Counted from the stretch's first letter, positions 35,975-44,550 are shown. The stretch is DNA of 64,000 nucleotides from Nocardioides sambongensis (GCF_006494815.1 NZ_CP041091.1:310001-374000); one strand, 5' to 3'. A program made the numbers and translations. Notes: generated from the letters alone by a model not told the origin.

Positions 35975-36403
35975 TCAGGCGCCCCGGCTGCCCCACTCGA
36001 TCGCGGGACAGGTGTCCATCACCATCGGGGTGCCGGCAGCGGTGGTCCGCGCGAACGCCGCCTCGTCGACCACGCCGAGCTGGAACCACACGCCCTTTGC
36101 GCCGATCGCCACCGCCTCGTCGGCCACCTCGCCGGCGTGCTCGGAGCGGCGGAAGACGTCGACCACGTCGATCGGGAAGGGGATCGCTGCCAGCGTCGGG
36201 TAGGCCTTCTCGCCGAGCACCACCAGCTCCTCCTCGGCGGCCGCGGGGTGCACCGGGACGATCCGCTTGCCGCGCTCCTGCAGCAGCGCCGCGATCCGGT
36301 ACGCCGTGCGGCGGGGGTCGCCGGAGAGTCCGACCACCGCCCAGGTGTCGGCGGCCAGCATCTCCTCGACGACGGCGGGGTCCTGCCAGGTGCTCGTGGT
36401 CAT
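35975..36403 (-). CDS. CoA-binding-domain protein (YccU-like)
   Basis: A 142-residue single-domain Rossmann protein of the CoA_binding_2 family. Motifs: TWAVVGLSGDPRRTAYRIA near residue 20, VPVHPAA, VDVFRRSEHAGEVADEAVAIGAKGVWFQLGV and a C-terminal MDTCPAIEWG. It is like the first domain of acyl-CoA synthetases but lacks the catalytic part. The family probably binds CoA or a nucleotide; its role is not settled. Start ATG at 36403. Confidence 0.85.
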   Translation of the reverse strand: MTTSTWQDPAVVEEMLAADTWAVVGLSGDPRRTAYRIAALLQERGKRIVPVHPAAAEEELVVLGEKAYPTLAAIPFPIDVVDVFRRSEHAGEVADEAVAIGAKGVWFQLGVVDEAAFARTTAAGTPMVMDTCPAIEWGSRGA

Positions 36404-36424
36404 GTCCGGCGTAACCGGCGCACT

Positions 36425-36460
36425 GGGCCGGTTCTTCCCGGGCCGGTTCTTCCCGGGCCG
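36425..36460. repeat. 15-bp tandem repeat
   Basis: Two exact copies of GGGCCGGTTCTTCCC (36425-36439 and 36440-36454) and a 6-base partial third copy, between the CoA-binding gene start and the end of the TetR gene. Confidence 0.85.
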
Positions 36461-36474
36461 CGGGACGGTCGGGG

Positions 36475-37149
36475 TCAGGCGTCGTCGGCCAGCAGGCGAC
36501 GTACCTGGGGGAGGACCTCGTCGAACGGCCGCCGCGAGCGGACCACGACCACCTGGGTCTCGGTCGCCTCGCTGGCCTCGAGGCCCAGGCGGCGGGTCAC
36601 TGCGGCGACGGCGTCGGCCAGCTCGGAGCGGGCGTCGGTGCTGGTGCCCCGCAGCCAGCGTCGCAGCACGTGGTTGTGGGCGGTGACCACCGCGTTGGCG
36701 AGGACCTCGGCGATCAGGTCGTCCCTCAGCTCGCCGTCCGGCGGGGTGAGCCAGCGGCGCACGTGGTCGCGGAAGAGCTGCTGGTAGGCACGTTGGTTGG
36801 CCGACTCGGTGGCGCGGAGGGCGGGGACGCTGCTGGTCAGCGCGTAACGGGCCCGGGCCACCTCGCCGTCCGCGAGGTAGTTGTCCAACACGATCCGGGA
36901 CGCCTCCAGCAGCGCCAGGTCACCGGTGTCGCGGGTGGCGCTGGACAGGCGCGCGTCGACGGCGGCCAGGATCGGCGCATGGTCGGGGAAGACCACCGCC
37001 TCCTTCGTCGGGAACGAGCGGAAGAACGTGGTGCGTCCGACGCCGGCCTCGGCGGCGATGTCGTCGACGGTGGTGGCTTCGAAGCCGCGGTCGGTGAAGA
37101 GGCGGAAGGCCGCGGCCACCATCCGCTCCCGGGTGCTCGTCGCAGGCAT
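36475..37149 (-). CDS. TetR-family regulator of the adjacent acyl-CoA dehydrogenase
   Basis: A 224-residue regulator. The HTH is [31 protein letters not shown] (about residues 23-53), followed by a helical ligand-binding domain. The ending [17 protein letters not shown] is charged. The ATG at 37149 is divergent from the acyl-CoA dehydrogenase gene. The gap has a dyad that could be the operator. Regulators in this position often respond to acyl-CoA; that is inference here. Confidence 0.85.
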   Translation of the reverse strand: MPATSTRERMVAAAFRLFTDRGFEATTVDDIAAEAGVGRTTFFRSFPTKEAVVFPDHAPILAAVDARLSSATRDTGDLALLEASRIVLDNYLADGEVARARYALTSSVPALRATESANQRAYQQLFRDHVRRWLTPPDGELRDDLIAEVLANAVVTAHNHVLRRWLRGTSTDARSELADAVAAVTRRLGLEASEATETQVVVVRSRRPFDEVLPQVRRLLADDA

Positions 37150-37178
37150 CGGGCGCTCCGTTCTTTGGATCGTTAACT

Positions 37179-37191
37179 GGTACGAAGTACC
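37179..37191. promoter_or_regulatory. Candidate TetR operator
   Basis: GGTAC-GAA-GTACC, a perfect dyad with 5-base arms, 30 bases upstream of the TetR gene and 36 bases upstream of the acyl-CoA dehydrogenase start. TATAGG (37193-37198) on the dehydrogenase side may be a -10 box it could cover. Confidence 0.45.
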
Positions 37192-37226
37192 GTATAGGAA
37201 GAACTCAGTATCAGGAACGAGGACAG

Positions 37227-38408
37227 GTGGCGACGGTGGGCAACGACTTCACGTACTACGGACTCTCCGAGGAGCACGACGCGATCCGCGAGGCGGTCCG
37301 CGCGCTCTGCGACGACAAGGTGGCGCCGTACGCTGCCGACGTCGACGAGGAGGCTCGCTACCCGCAGGAGGCGCACGACGCGCTGGTGGCCGCCGACTTC
37401 CACGCCCCGCACGTCCCGGAGCAGTACGGCGGCGCCGGCGCGGACGCGCTCGCCACCTGCATCGTGATCGAGGAGGTCGCCCGTGCGTGCGTCTCGTCCT
37501 CGCTCATCCCGGCCGTCAACAAGCTCGGCTCGCTCCCGCTGCAGCTGGCCGGCAGCGAGGAGCTCAAGCAGGCCTACCTGCCGCGGCTCGCCGCCGGCGA
37601 GGGCGGCTTCTCCTACTGCCTCTCCGAGCCCGATGCCGGCTCCGACTCGGCCGCACAGAAGACCCGTGCGGTACGCGACGGCGACGACTACGTCCTCAAC
37701 GGTGTGAAGCGCTGGATCACCAACGCCGGCGTCTCGGAGTTCTACACCGTGCTCGCCTCCACCGACCCCGACGCGCGCTCGCGCGGGATCACCGCCTTCG
37801 TGGTGGAGAAGTCCGACGAGGGCGTCACCTTCGGCGCGCCGGAGAAGAAGCTCGGCATCAAGGGCTCGCCGACCCGCGAGGTCTACCTCGACAACGTGCG
37901 GATCCCGGCCAGCCGGATGATCGGCGCCGAGGGAGAGGGCTTCGAGATCGCGATGCGCACGCTGGACCACACCCGGGTGACCATCGCCGCCCAGGCGGTC
38001 GGCGTCGCCCAGGGCGCACTGGACTACGCGCTGGGCTACGTCCAGGAGCGCCAGCAGTTCGGCCGCCCGATCGCCGACTTCCAGGGCCTGCAGTTCCTGC
38101 TGGCGGACATGGGCATGAAGGTCGAGGCAGCGCGGCAGTTGACGTATGCGGCGGCGGCGAAGTCCGAGCGCGGCGACGCCGACCTGACCTTCTTCGGCGC
38201 CTCGGCCAAGTGCTTCGCCTCCGACGTGGCGATGCAGGTCACCACCGACGCGGTCCAGGCGCTCGGCGGCTACGGCTACACCCGCGACTACCCGGTGGAG
38301 CGGATGATGCGCGACGCCAAGATCACCCAGATCTACGAGGGCACCAACCAGGTGCAGCGGATCGTGGCCGCTCGGCAGCTGCTGGCCGGCGTACAGCGGT
38401 CCAAGTGA
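37227..38408 (+). CDS. Acyl-CoA dehydrogenase
   Basis: A 393-residue dehydrogenase that resembles mycobacterial FadE25 in sequence and in lying downstream of purE. Motifs: [71 protein letters not shown] and [10 protein letters not shown], with Glu of EGTNQ as the likely base. The start is GTG at 37227 with GAGGACAG upstream. It is probably repressed by the divergent TetR. Only weakly similar to the dehydrogenase at 22948, so not a recent duplicate. Confidence 0.9.
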   Translation: MATVGNDFTYYGLSEEHDAIREAVRALCDDKVAPYAADVDEEARYPQEAHDALVAADFHAPHVPEQYGGAGADALATCIVIEEVARACVSSSLIPAVNKLGSLPLQLAGSEELKQAYLPRLAAGEGGFSYCLSEPDAGSDSAAQKTRAVRDGDDYVLNGVKRWITNAGVSEFYTVLASTDPDARSRGITAFVVEKSDEGVTFGAPEKKLGIKGSPTREVYLDNVRIPASRMIGAEGEGFEIAMRTLDHTRVTIAAQAVGVAQGALDYALGYVQERQQFGRPIADFQGLQFLLADMGMKVEAARQLTYAAAAKSERGDADLTFFGASAKCFASDVAMQVTTDAVQALGGYGYTRDYPVERMMRDAKITQIYEGTNQVQRIVAARQLLAGVQRSK

Positions 38409-38503
38409 CCCGATGACCCGGTGACCGGGTGGCTGCGGTCCGGATCGTGAGAAGTCGCGGTCGAGAGGGTTGAGTCGACCCGCGGGCGGCAAGGACGGGA
38501 GGC

Positions 38504-38926
38504 ATGACTACCACGATCCGCCGCCTGACCGCTGCCGTCGCCGTGCCCGCCACCCTCATGCTCGCCCTCACCGCCTGCGGCGGTGACGAGACCGAGTCCG
38601 GTGCCGACGACACCTCGTCGCAGGCCGACGAGAGCGCCGACTCCGAGGCCACCGAGACCGAGGAGTCCCCCGAGGCCGAGGAGTCCGACCCGGCCGGGGA
38701 GGTGCCGCAGGCCGGCGACATCCCGAACCCGGTCGACGACCCGGACGGCTTCCAGGCCTACATCGAGGAGATGTACGTCGACGCCGGCATGTCCGCGTCG
38801 CAGGCCAAGTGCATGGCCGGTGCCTTCATGGACCACGTGGACACCACCGACCTGAACGACGCGGACGCGATCACCGGGATGATGACCGACCCCGAGCTGC
38901 AGGATGCGATGACCGACTGCGTGTGA
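38504..38926 (+). CDS. Small acidic secreted lipoprotein
   Basis: A 140-residue protein with a signal peptide (LTAAVAVPATLMLALTACGG) and lipobox LTAC at residues ~23-26. A Glu/Asp/Ser-rich linker follows to about residue 70. The C-terminal part (DDPDGFQAYIEEMYVDAGMSASQAKCMAGAFM...DC) has two cysteines and is conserved-looking, with similarity to small actinobacterial lipoproteins of unknown function. The ATG follows GGGAGG. A strong terminator follows. Confidence 0.72.
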   Translation: MTTTIRRLTAAVAVPATLMLALTACGGDETESGADDTSSQADESADSEATETEESPEAEESDPAGEVPQAGDIPNPVDDPDGFQAYIEEMYVDAGMSASQAKCMAGAFMDHVDTTDLNDADAITGMMTDPELQDAMTDCV

Positions 38927-38936
38927 GGACTGGCCC

Positions 38937-38975
38937 CCGCGGCGCCCGGAACCTGATCGGTTCCGGGCGCCGCGG
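38937..38975 (+). terminator. Terminator after the lipoprotein gene
   Basis: A 17-base-pair perfect stem (38937-38953 with 38959-38975) with a 5-base loop, 11 bases after the stop. Confidence 0.8.
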
Positions 38976-39081
38976 CGTTCGTGGCGCCCGGGGCCGGGCC
39001 CGGCGCACGCGCCCGACGGACGCTGCCCGCGTCGGGGCGGCGTACCCTGCAAGGAACACGTTCTACTCCGGAGGTACGACG

Positions 39082-39225
39082 ATGCCCTCACTGCGCTGCC
39101 CCTGCGACACCACCCTGCGTGCCGACAACGACGACGACCTCGTCGAGAAGGTCCAGGAGCACCTCGCCGCCGAGCACCCCGGCCGGGAGTACTCCCGTGA
39201 GGAGATCCTCTTCATGGCGATGTGA
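39082..39225 (+). CDS. DUF1059-type small protein
   Basis: A 47-residue protein starting with ATG at 39082 after GGAGG (39070-39074). The sequence MPSLRCPCDTTLRADNDDDLVEKVQEHLAAEHP matches the DUF1059 pattern, a small domain with a Cys pair (CPC) and a histidine (EHLAAEHP) that could bind metal. Longer in-frame extensions run into the terminator and have no ribosome site. Function unknown. Confidence 0.78.
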   Translation: MPSLRCPCDTTLRADNDDDLVEKVQEHLAAEHPGREYSREEILFMAM

Positions 39226-39249
39226 CCCGCCGACGGCGGCGGTGGCCGC

Positions 39250-40125
39250 TCAGCCGGGGAAGATCCGGGGCAGGTCCGCGGCGCTGCCGGTGAACCGCGG
39301 TGCCCGCTTCTCCAGGAAGGCGGCGACGCCCTCCTTCCCGTCGGCGATCGACGTCCAGTACATCGCCAGCGAGTCCGAGAGGTGCGCGTGCAGCGGGTCG
39401 GCCGCGGCGCCGTTGCGGTAGAGCAGCTGCTTGGCGAGGCCGAGCGCCGTCGCCGACCGGCCGATCACGAACGACCGGGCCAGCTCCTGGGCCGTGCCGA
39501 CCAGCTCGTCGGGCTCGTGGACGCTGCGCAGCAGGCCGCCGGCGAGCGCGGCCTCCGCGTCGAGGACGTCGGCCGAGTAGACCCACTCCAGCGCCTGCTG
39601 GATGCCGACGATCCGGGGCAGGAACCAGGATGAGCAGGCCTCCGGGACGATGCCGAGTCGTCCGAAGACGAAGCCGATCCGGGCCTTGGTCGAGGCGAGC
39701 CGCAGGTCCATCGCCAGGGTCATGGTGGCACCGATCCCCACCGCGGGCCCGTTGATCGCGGCGATCACCGGCTTGGGCAGGGCGTGGATCGCCAGGGTCA
39801 CCTTGCCGCCGGTGTCGCGGATGCCCGACGCGTAGGGCTCCTCCAGGTAGTTCGCGGAGAAGTCCTCCGGCGTGGGGGAGTGGCTCTCGTCCAGGCCGAA
39901 CACGTTGCCGGCGGCGTTGAGGTCCATGCCGGCGCAGAACGCCCGGCCGGCGCCGGTGACGACCACGGCCCGCACCTCGTCGCGGCGGGCGTCGGTGAGG
40001 AAGAACCGCTCCAGCTCCACCGCCATCGTGAGGTCGAACGCGTTGAGCGCGTCCGGGCGGTGCAGGGTCACGGTGGCGACGCCGTCGCCGTCCAGTTCGA
40101 CGCGCAGCGTCTCGTAGGTTCCCAT
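39250..40125 (-). CDS. Enoyl-CoA hydratase/isomerase family protein
   Basis: A crotonase-fold protein of 291 residues. TLHRPDALNAFDLTMAVELE, VVTGAGRAFCAGMDLN (oxyanion hole) and AAINGPAVGIGATMTLAMDLRLAS are characteristic. The usual second catalytic Glu region reads GRLGIVPEACSSWFLPRIVG, close to hydratases. The start is ATG at 40125, four bases after the LCP gene stop, so the two may be one transcript. Substrate unknown. Confidence 0.88.
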   Translation of the reverse strand: MGTYETLRVELDGDGVATVTLHRPDALNAFDLTMAVELERFFLTDARRDEVRAVVVTGAGRAFCAGMDLNAAGNVFGLDESHSPTPEDFSANYLEEPYASGIRDTGGKVTLAIHALPKPVIAAINGPAVGIGATMTLAMDLRLASTKARIGFVFGRLGIVPEACSSWFLPRIVGIQQALEWVYSADVLDAEAALAGGLLRSVHEPDELVGTAQELARSFVIGRSATALGLAKQLLYRNGAAADPLHAHLSDSLAMYWTSIADGKEGVAAFLEKRAPRFTGSAADLPRIFPG

Positions 40126-40129
40126 CCGG

Positions 40130-41368
40130 TCAGAGCCCCTTCTGGTTGCAGATCTTGTTGGTCAGGTCGTCGGTGCGGTCCTCGATGATGATGTCGAAGA
40201 GCTGGTCGGCACGCTCGGTGTCGATCACCACGTCGCTGTAGCCGGTGCCCGCCGCCTGGTAGTCGACCGGCAGGGTGCAGGACTTCCCCTTGCCGGAGGT
40301 CGAGGCCGACATCGCCATCGCGAAGCGGGCGGCGTCGAAGGGCCCCATGCCCTCTCCGACCGCGATCGCACCGGGAGCAGCCATGTTCAGCCGCCAGTAG
40401 CGGATCGGGTTGATCACGGTCCACGGCGAGACCGCCTTGTCGCCGATCGCGGCGATCACCTCGCGCTGGCGGCGTACCCGCGCGAAGTCGTCGTTGCTGT
40501 CGCCGTAAGCGGCGTGACGGGACCGGGCGTAGCCGAGTGCGGTGACCCCGTCGACCTCCTGGCAACCCTTCTCGATGTCCAGGTTCGCCTGCTTGTCGGC
40601 GATCGCCTGCTTCGGACAGATCTCGACACCGCCGACGGCGTCGACCACGTCGACGAACCCGGCGAAGCCGATCTCGACGTAGTGGTCGATCCGGATCCCG
40701 GTGGTGGACTCGACGGTCTGGGTGAGCAGCTCCGGGCCGCCGATCGCGAAGGAGGAGTTGATCTTCTCGCCCGAGCCGTGGCCCGGGATGTCGACCAGGG
40801 TGTCGCGGGGGATGGAGATCAGGGTGTCCGGACCGGAGCCGGTCTGCAGCAGCATGATCGTGTCGGTCCGGGCGTTGCCGGCGTCGCCGCCGGTGCCCAG
40901 CTGCTCGCGCTCCTCCTTGCTGAGGTCGCCGCGCGAGTCGCTGCCCACGATCAGGTACGTCGTCCCCGGCTGGTCCTCGGGGCGATCCCCGTCGGGCTCG
41001 AAGGCGACCTTGTCGACCTTGCTCCAGGCGAGGATCGGCACGACGACCAGATAGACCAGCCACAGCACCAGCAGCGCCAGGATCACCTTGATCCATCGCT
41101 TCGGACGGCGCCACCCGCTGTGCGAGCGGTGCGGCCGTGCGGGTGGCGCGCTCGGCGGGGCGGGAGGAGCCTCGGCCGGGCGCTGCCCGGCGGGCCGCTC
41201 CGTGCCGGGGCGCGGCTGCTGCGGCAGCATCATCGTCGGCTCCGGTCGGTCGGCCGGTCCGGGACGGGTGGCCGGACGCTCGGGGGTCGGGTCGCCGCCG
41301 GTGCCGTAGATCCAGTCGTAGTCCCCCTCGTCGCCGGAGCCGTCCCCGCGCTTGCCGCTTCCTGCCAT
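40130..41368 (-). CDS. LCP (LytR-CpsA-Psr) family cell-wall polymer transferase
   Basis: LCP proteins move polyprenyl-linked polymers to peptidoglycan. The 412-residue protein has a Pro/Arg-rich cytosolic N-terminus (~1-85), one membrane helix (VILALLVLWLVYLVVVPIL) and an extracellular LCP domain. Motifs: LIVGSDSRGDL, NARTDTIMLLQTG, LISIPRDTLVDIPGHG (with the Arg-Asp contact to pyrophosphate) and YARSRHAAYGDSNDDFARVRRQREV. The C-terminus ends LTNKICNQKGL, with Cys residues that may pair. ATG start at 41368. A second LCP protein lies at 44642. Confidence 0.88.
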   Translation of the reverse strand: MAGSGKRGDGSGDEGDYDWIYGTGGDPTPERPATRPGPADRPEPTMMLPQQPRPGTERPAGQRPAEAPPAPPSAPPARPHRSHSGWRRPKRWIKVILALLVLWLVYLVVVPILAWSKVDKVAFEPDGDRPEDQPGTTYLIVGSDSRGDLSKEEREQLGTGGDAGNARTDTIMLLQTGSGPDTLISIPRDTLVDIPGHGSGEKINSSFAIGGPELLTQTVESTTGIRIDHYVEIGFAGFVDVVDAVGGVEICPKQAIADKQANLDIEKGCQEVDGVTALGYARSRHAAYGDSNDDFARVRRQREVIAAIGDKAVSPWTVINPIRYWRLNMAAPGAIAVGEGMGPFDAARFAMAMSASTSGKGKSCTLPVDYQAAGTGYSDVVIDTERADQLFDIIIEDRTDDLTNKICNQKGL

Positions 41369-41385
41369 GGCGGTGACCGTACCGG

Positions 41386-41790
41386 TCAGGACCCCGACGG
41401 CTCGCCCGCGGCGCGTCGCCGGGCATCGGCCCAGGGCATCCGGGCACGCACCGTCGCGCCACTCGGCGCGCCCTGCTGCGCCGTCGCCCAGGCGCTGTAG
41501 CCGGCGAAGCTGCCGCGGACGCCCGGCTCGAGATCGGCCAGGTAGGCCGCGACGTGCGCGACCAGCTGCTCGTCGGTCCAGGTGGCGGCGCGCGCGGACC
41601 GGGCATGGGTGGGCAGGCCGGCCGCCGTACAGGCGGCGCGCCAGGAGCCGAAGCGGCGGATGATCCAGGCGACGGACGGCCCGCCCGCGGTCTCGCGGTG
41701 GCGCTCGTAGGCGGCCGTGCTCAGGGCGCTGCCGCCGGCCGCGTCACGCAGCGCGGCGAGCAGGTCGTCGTCGGTGAAGGCGGTGGCCAT
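41386..41790 (-). CDS. Homing-endonuclease-associated-repeat-like protein
   Basis: A protein of 134 residues. It contains two W-centred repeat units: WIIRRFGSWRAACTAAGLPT and, preceded by FTDDDLLAALRDA / WTDEQLVAHVAAYLADL, a second WATAQQGAPSGATVRAR. The pattern (Tyr/Phe-Thr-Asp-Asp-x-Leu-Leu...G-S-W-x-x-A-C-x-A-A-G-L) matches the HEAR repeat found with HNH endonucleases and DNA-binding proteins. No nuclease domain is present. The ATG at 41790 is used; another in-frame ATG lies at 41802. Probably DNA-binding, role unknown. Confidence 0.55.
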   Translation of the reverse strand: MATAFTDDDLLAALRDAAGGSALSTAAYERHRETAGGPSVAWIIRRFGSWRAACTAAGLPTHARSARAATWTDEQLVAHVAAYLADLEPGVRGSFAGYSAWATAQQGAPSGATVRARMPWADARRRAAGEPSGS

Positions 41791-41827
41791 GGCCCCGATC
41801 ATCCCCGACGCGGCGCGCGACGGGCGC

Positions 41828-41833
41828 TATCGT
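41828..41833 (+). promoter_or_regulatory. -10 box of the thioesterase gene
   Basis: TATCGT ends 7 bases before the GTG at 41841; leaderless arrangement. Confidence 0.45.
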
Positions 41834-41840
41834 CGCGCGG

Positions 41841-42380
41841 GTGAGCGTCCTGCCCCCGGAGTTGCCGCCCTCCCGCCCGCCGTCGTACTCGCGGATGGAG
41901 CTGGCCTCGCTGACCGCTCGTGCGCAGGCGAACCTGCTGGGCAACATCCACGGCGGCGAGATCGTCAAGCTCGCCGACTCCGCCGCCGGGGTGGTCGCGC
42001 AGCGGCACAGCGGCGGGCCCGCGGTGACCGCGGCCCTGGACGAGATGGCCTTCCACGAGCCGGTCCGGGTGGGCGACATCATCCGCACCAGGGCGCAGGT
42101 GAACTGGTGCGGTTCCTCGTCGATGGAGGTCGGCGTGCGGATCGAGACCCAGCCCTGGGACGACGCCAGCTCGGAGTCGCTGCACGTCGGGTCGGCGTAC
42201 TTCGTCTTCGTGGCGATCGACGCGGCCGGGCGCCCGCGCCGCGTACCGGCGCTGACACCCGAGGACGCCGAGGACGAGCGGCGGGCCCGGGAGGCCGGGA
42301 TCCGGCGGGCGCACCGGATGGCCCGCCGCCAGGAGATCGAGGCGGGCCGCACCGGCTCCCGGACCGCGCCTAACGGCTGA
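41841..42380 (+). CDS. Acyl-CoA thioesterase, hotdog fold (YciA/BACH type)
   Basis: A single hotdog domain, 179 residues. The motif NLLGNIHGGEIVKLADSAAGVVA (about residues 33-55) carries the Asn and Asp region used by YciA/BACH-type thioesterases, and ALDEMAFHEPVRVGDIIRTRAQV follows. A charged C-terminal tail rich in Arg, Glu and Ala extends from ~135. GTG start. It hydrolyses acyl-CoA to free acid and CoA in known relatives. Its end overlaps the convergent LysR gene by 11 bases. Confidence 0.85.
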   Translation: MSVLPPELPPSRPPSYSRMELASLTARAQANLLGNIHGGEIVKLADSAAGVVAQRHSGGPAVTAALDEMAFHEPVRVGDIIRTRAQVNWCGSSSMEVGVRIETQPWDDASSESLHVGSAYFVFVAIDAAGRPRRVPALTPEDAEDERRAREAGIRRAHRMARRQEIEAGRTGSRTAPNG

Positions 42381-43266
42381 CCGCCACCGCCCGGAGGGTC
42401 GCCGCGACCGCCTCGACCGCCGCCGGCCGCGGCGGTGCGCCGTACGACGCCAGCTGGACGTGACGGGCGGCGCCGGCCACCGCGCGGGTGACGACGCCCG
42501 GGTTGCGGTGGGCCTCCAGGGCCAGGCCGGGCAGCACGGTGACGCCGACACCGGTGGCGACCAGGGCCTGCACGGCCACGTAGTCGTCGCTGGCGAAGGC
42601 GATGTCCGGGGTGAACCCGGCGGCGTCACACAGATGCAGCAGCTCGATGCGGCAGCGCTCGCAGCCGGTGATCCACCGGTGGTCGCCGAGGTGGTCGAGC
42701 GTGGTGGTGGCGTCGGCCGCACCGGCGCCGAGTCGGTCGACGTCGGCGGCCACCAGGTGCAACGGGTCGCCGAAGAGGGTCTCGGCCCGGATCTGCTCCT
42801 GGTCCGGCTGGTCCGGGTAGGCGAAGGTCAGCGCCAGGTCGACCTCGCCGGCGCGCAGCATCTCGGTGGCCTCCGGTGGCTCCGCCTCGATCAGGTCGAG
42901 GGTGAGGCCGGGGTGCCGGGTCGCGAGCCGGGCGATCGCCGCCGGGACCAGCGTGGCGGCCCCGGACGGGAACGCGGCGAGCCTGACGTTGCCGGTGCGC
43001 AGGTGGTTGGCGGCGGCGAGCTCGGTCTCGGCCCGTTCGAGGAGGCCGAGGATCTCCTCGCCGCGCCGGGCGAGCTGGACGCCGTCGGCGGTCAGCCGGA
43101 CGCCGCGGCCGACGCGCTGCAGGAGCACGCTGCCGGTCTCGGCCTCGAGCCGGCGCAGGTGATGGGAGACGGTGGGCTGGCCGTAGTGGAGCGCGGCAGC
43201 GGCGGCGGAGACGCTCCCGGTCCGATACACCGCGACGAGGGCCTCGAGCCGCCGAAGGTCGATCAC
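42370..43266 (-). CDS. LysR-family transcriptional regulator
   Basis: A 298-residue regulator. The HTH is at residues ~5-60 (LEALVAVYRTGSVSAAAAALHYGQPTVSHHLRRLEAETGSVLL). A periplasmic-binding-protein-like effector domain follows (NVRLAAFPSGAATLVPAAIARL; VDLALTFAYPDQ). The GTG at 43266 lies 6 bases after TACCGT (43278-43273). It is divergent from the PLP-enzyme gene, and the palindrome between them is the likely binding site for both autoregulation and activation. Confidence 0.87.
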   Translation of the reverse strand: MIDLRRLEALVAVYRTGSVSAAAAALHYGQPTVSHHLRRLEAETGSVLLQRVGRGVRLTADGVQLARRGEEILGLLERAETELAAANHLRTGNVRLAAFPSGAATLVPAAIARLATRHPGLTLDLIEAEPPEATEMLRAGEVDLALTFAYPDQPDQEQIRAETLFGDPLHLVAADVDRLGAGAADATTTLDHLGDHRWITGCERCRIELLHLCDAAGFTPDIAFASDDYVAVQALVATGVGVTVLPGLALEAHRNPGVVTRAVAGAARHVQLASYGAPPRPAAVEAVAATLRAVAVSR

Positions 43267-43281
43267 CCCGGAACGGTATCA

Positions 43282-43296
43282 ATCGACAGTGTCGAT
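43282..43296. promoter_or_regulatory. LysR-type binding site
   Basis: ATCGACA-G-TGTCGAT, a perfect 15-base dyad with T-N11-A-like spacing, adjoining the LysR -10 box and 60 bases upstream of the PLP-enzyme gene. Confidence 0.65.
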
Positions 43297-43355
43297 GTGA
43301 ATGCACGAAAAGAACTATTGGACCGATAGGACTGCCGGCGGCGACCATAGGAGGC

Positions 43356-44351
43356 ATGGACTCCTCGGTCGGTACCTCGTCGTTGACGTTCGCTGCGGTG
43401 CAGCGGGCCGGCGAGGTCGTCGCCGCCACCCTCGCGACGACGCCGCTGGTGTCCCACCCGGTGCTCGACCGGTCGGTGGGGCGCCGGCTCCTGGTCAAGC
43501 ACGAGCACGTGCTCCCGACAGGCTCCTTCAAGGTGCGCGGCGGCGTCCACCTGGCCGCCACGCTCACCGACGTCGAGCGCCGGGTCGGCCTGGTCACCAC
43601 CTCCACCGGCAACCACGCGCAGTCGGTGGCGTTCGCCGCTCGCGCCGCCGGGGTGCCGGCGACCGTGGTGATGCCGCAGTGCGCGCCCGCGGTGAAGCGG
43701 GACGCGGTCGAGGCCCTGGGTGCGCGGGTGATCGTCCACGGGGACGGGCTGGGCGAGGCCGCCGCGCACGCGCGCTCCCTCGCGACCGAGGGTGGCTACA
43801 TCGATCCGACCGACCCGCGGATCATCCTGGGCCACGCGACCGCCTACCTGGAGCTGTTCACCCAGGCCTCCGGGCTCGGCGCGGTCTACGTGCCGATCGG
43901 CAGCGGCACCGGAGCGGTCGGCGCGTGCGTGGTCCGCGACGCCCTCGCACCCTCGTGTGCGGTGATCGGCGTGCAGTCCTCCTCGGCCCCGGCCGGCTGG
44001 CGCTCCTGGCTCAGCGGCCGGATCGAGACGGCCCCGGCCGCCACCCGGGCCTCCGGCCTGGCCACCACCAGCGGCTACGCCGCCACACTCGCCACCCTGT
44101 GGGCCGGACTGGCCGACTTCCTGCTGGTCACCGACGACGAGATCGACGGCGCGGCCCGCCTGCTGGCCACCCGTGCCGGCACGCTCGCGGAGGGAGCCGG
44201 CGCGGCCGCGCTCGCCGGCGTCGTCGCTGCGGCCGAACCGGCTGCGGACGGTGACCTGCCGGTCGCGGACGGTGAGCTGCCGGTCGCGGTGATGTGCACC
44301 GGAGGCAACGCCTCGGCCGACGAGATCGCCCGGCTCGCGGCGGCCGCCTGA
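43356..44351 (+). CDS. PLP-dependent threonine/serine dehydratase-like enzyme
   Basis: A fold-type II PLP enzyme, 331 residues. PTGSFKVRGGVHL carries the PLP Lys, TTSTGNHAQSVAFAA is the phosphate/substrate loop, and PIGSGTGAVGACVV the glycine-rich PLP loop. The C-terminal segment CTGGNAS is where dehydratases bind the pyridine nitrogen. There is no ACT regulatory domain, so it resembles catabolic dehydratases, including those of ectoine use. The ATG follows TAGGAGGC. A LysR regulator is divergent. Threonine, serine or a hydroxy-amino acid could be the substrate. Confidence 0.82.
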   Translation: MDSSVGTSSLTFAAVQRAGEVVAATLATTPLVSHPVLDRSVGRRLLVKHEHVLPTGSFKVRGGVHLAATLTDVERRVGLVTTSTGNHAQSVAFAARAAGVPATVVMPQCAPAVKRDAVEALGARVIVHGDGLGEAAAHARSLATEGGYIDPTDPRIILGHATAYLELFTQASGLGAVYVPIGSGTGAVGACVVRDALAPSCAVIGVQSSSAPAGWRSWLSGRIETAPAATRASGLATTSGYAATLATLWAGLADFLLVTDDEIDGAARLLATRAGTLAEGAGAAALAGVVAAAEPAADGDLPVADGELPVAVMCTGGNASADEIARLAAAA

Positions 44352-44448
44352 CACCTGCGGCGCCGTCGCGGTCGACCTGGCGGGGCCGGGTGGCGCCGGG
44401 GTGACCCGCGTCGCCTTGCTCGTGCCAGGACCGTGGGCTGGCCGACCC

Positions 44449-44550
44449 GGGCCGTGACCCGGGCCGTGACCCAGGCCGTGACCCAGGCCGTGACCCAGGC
44501 CGTGACCCAGGCCGTGACCCAGGCCGTGACCCAGGCCGTGACCCAGGCCG
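44449..44550. repeat. 12-bp tandem repeat, eight units
   Basis: Eight perfect 12-base units in the gap before the second LCP gene. Units 1-2 (44449-44472) read GGGCCGTGACCC and units 3-8 (44473-44544) AGGCCGTGACCC; a partial unit follows. Each unit has an internal GGxCxxxGxCC near-dyad. The ~290-base gap from 44352 to 44641 otherwise shows no gene. Confidence 0.95.

Noticed and set aside
39250..40125. A fatty-acid degradation operon with the LCP gene
   Set aside because: The 4-base gap allows co-transcription, but the hydratase and LCP protein have no shared pathway. I treat the closeness as coincidental.
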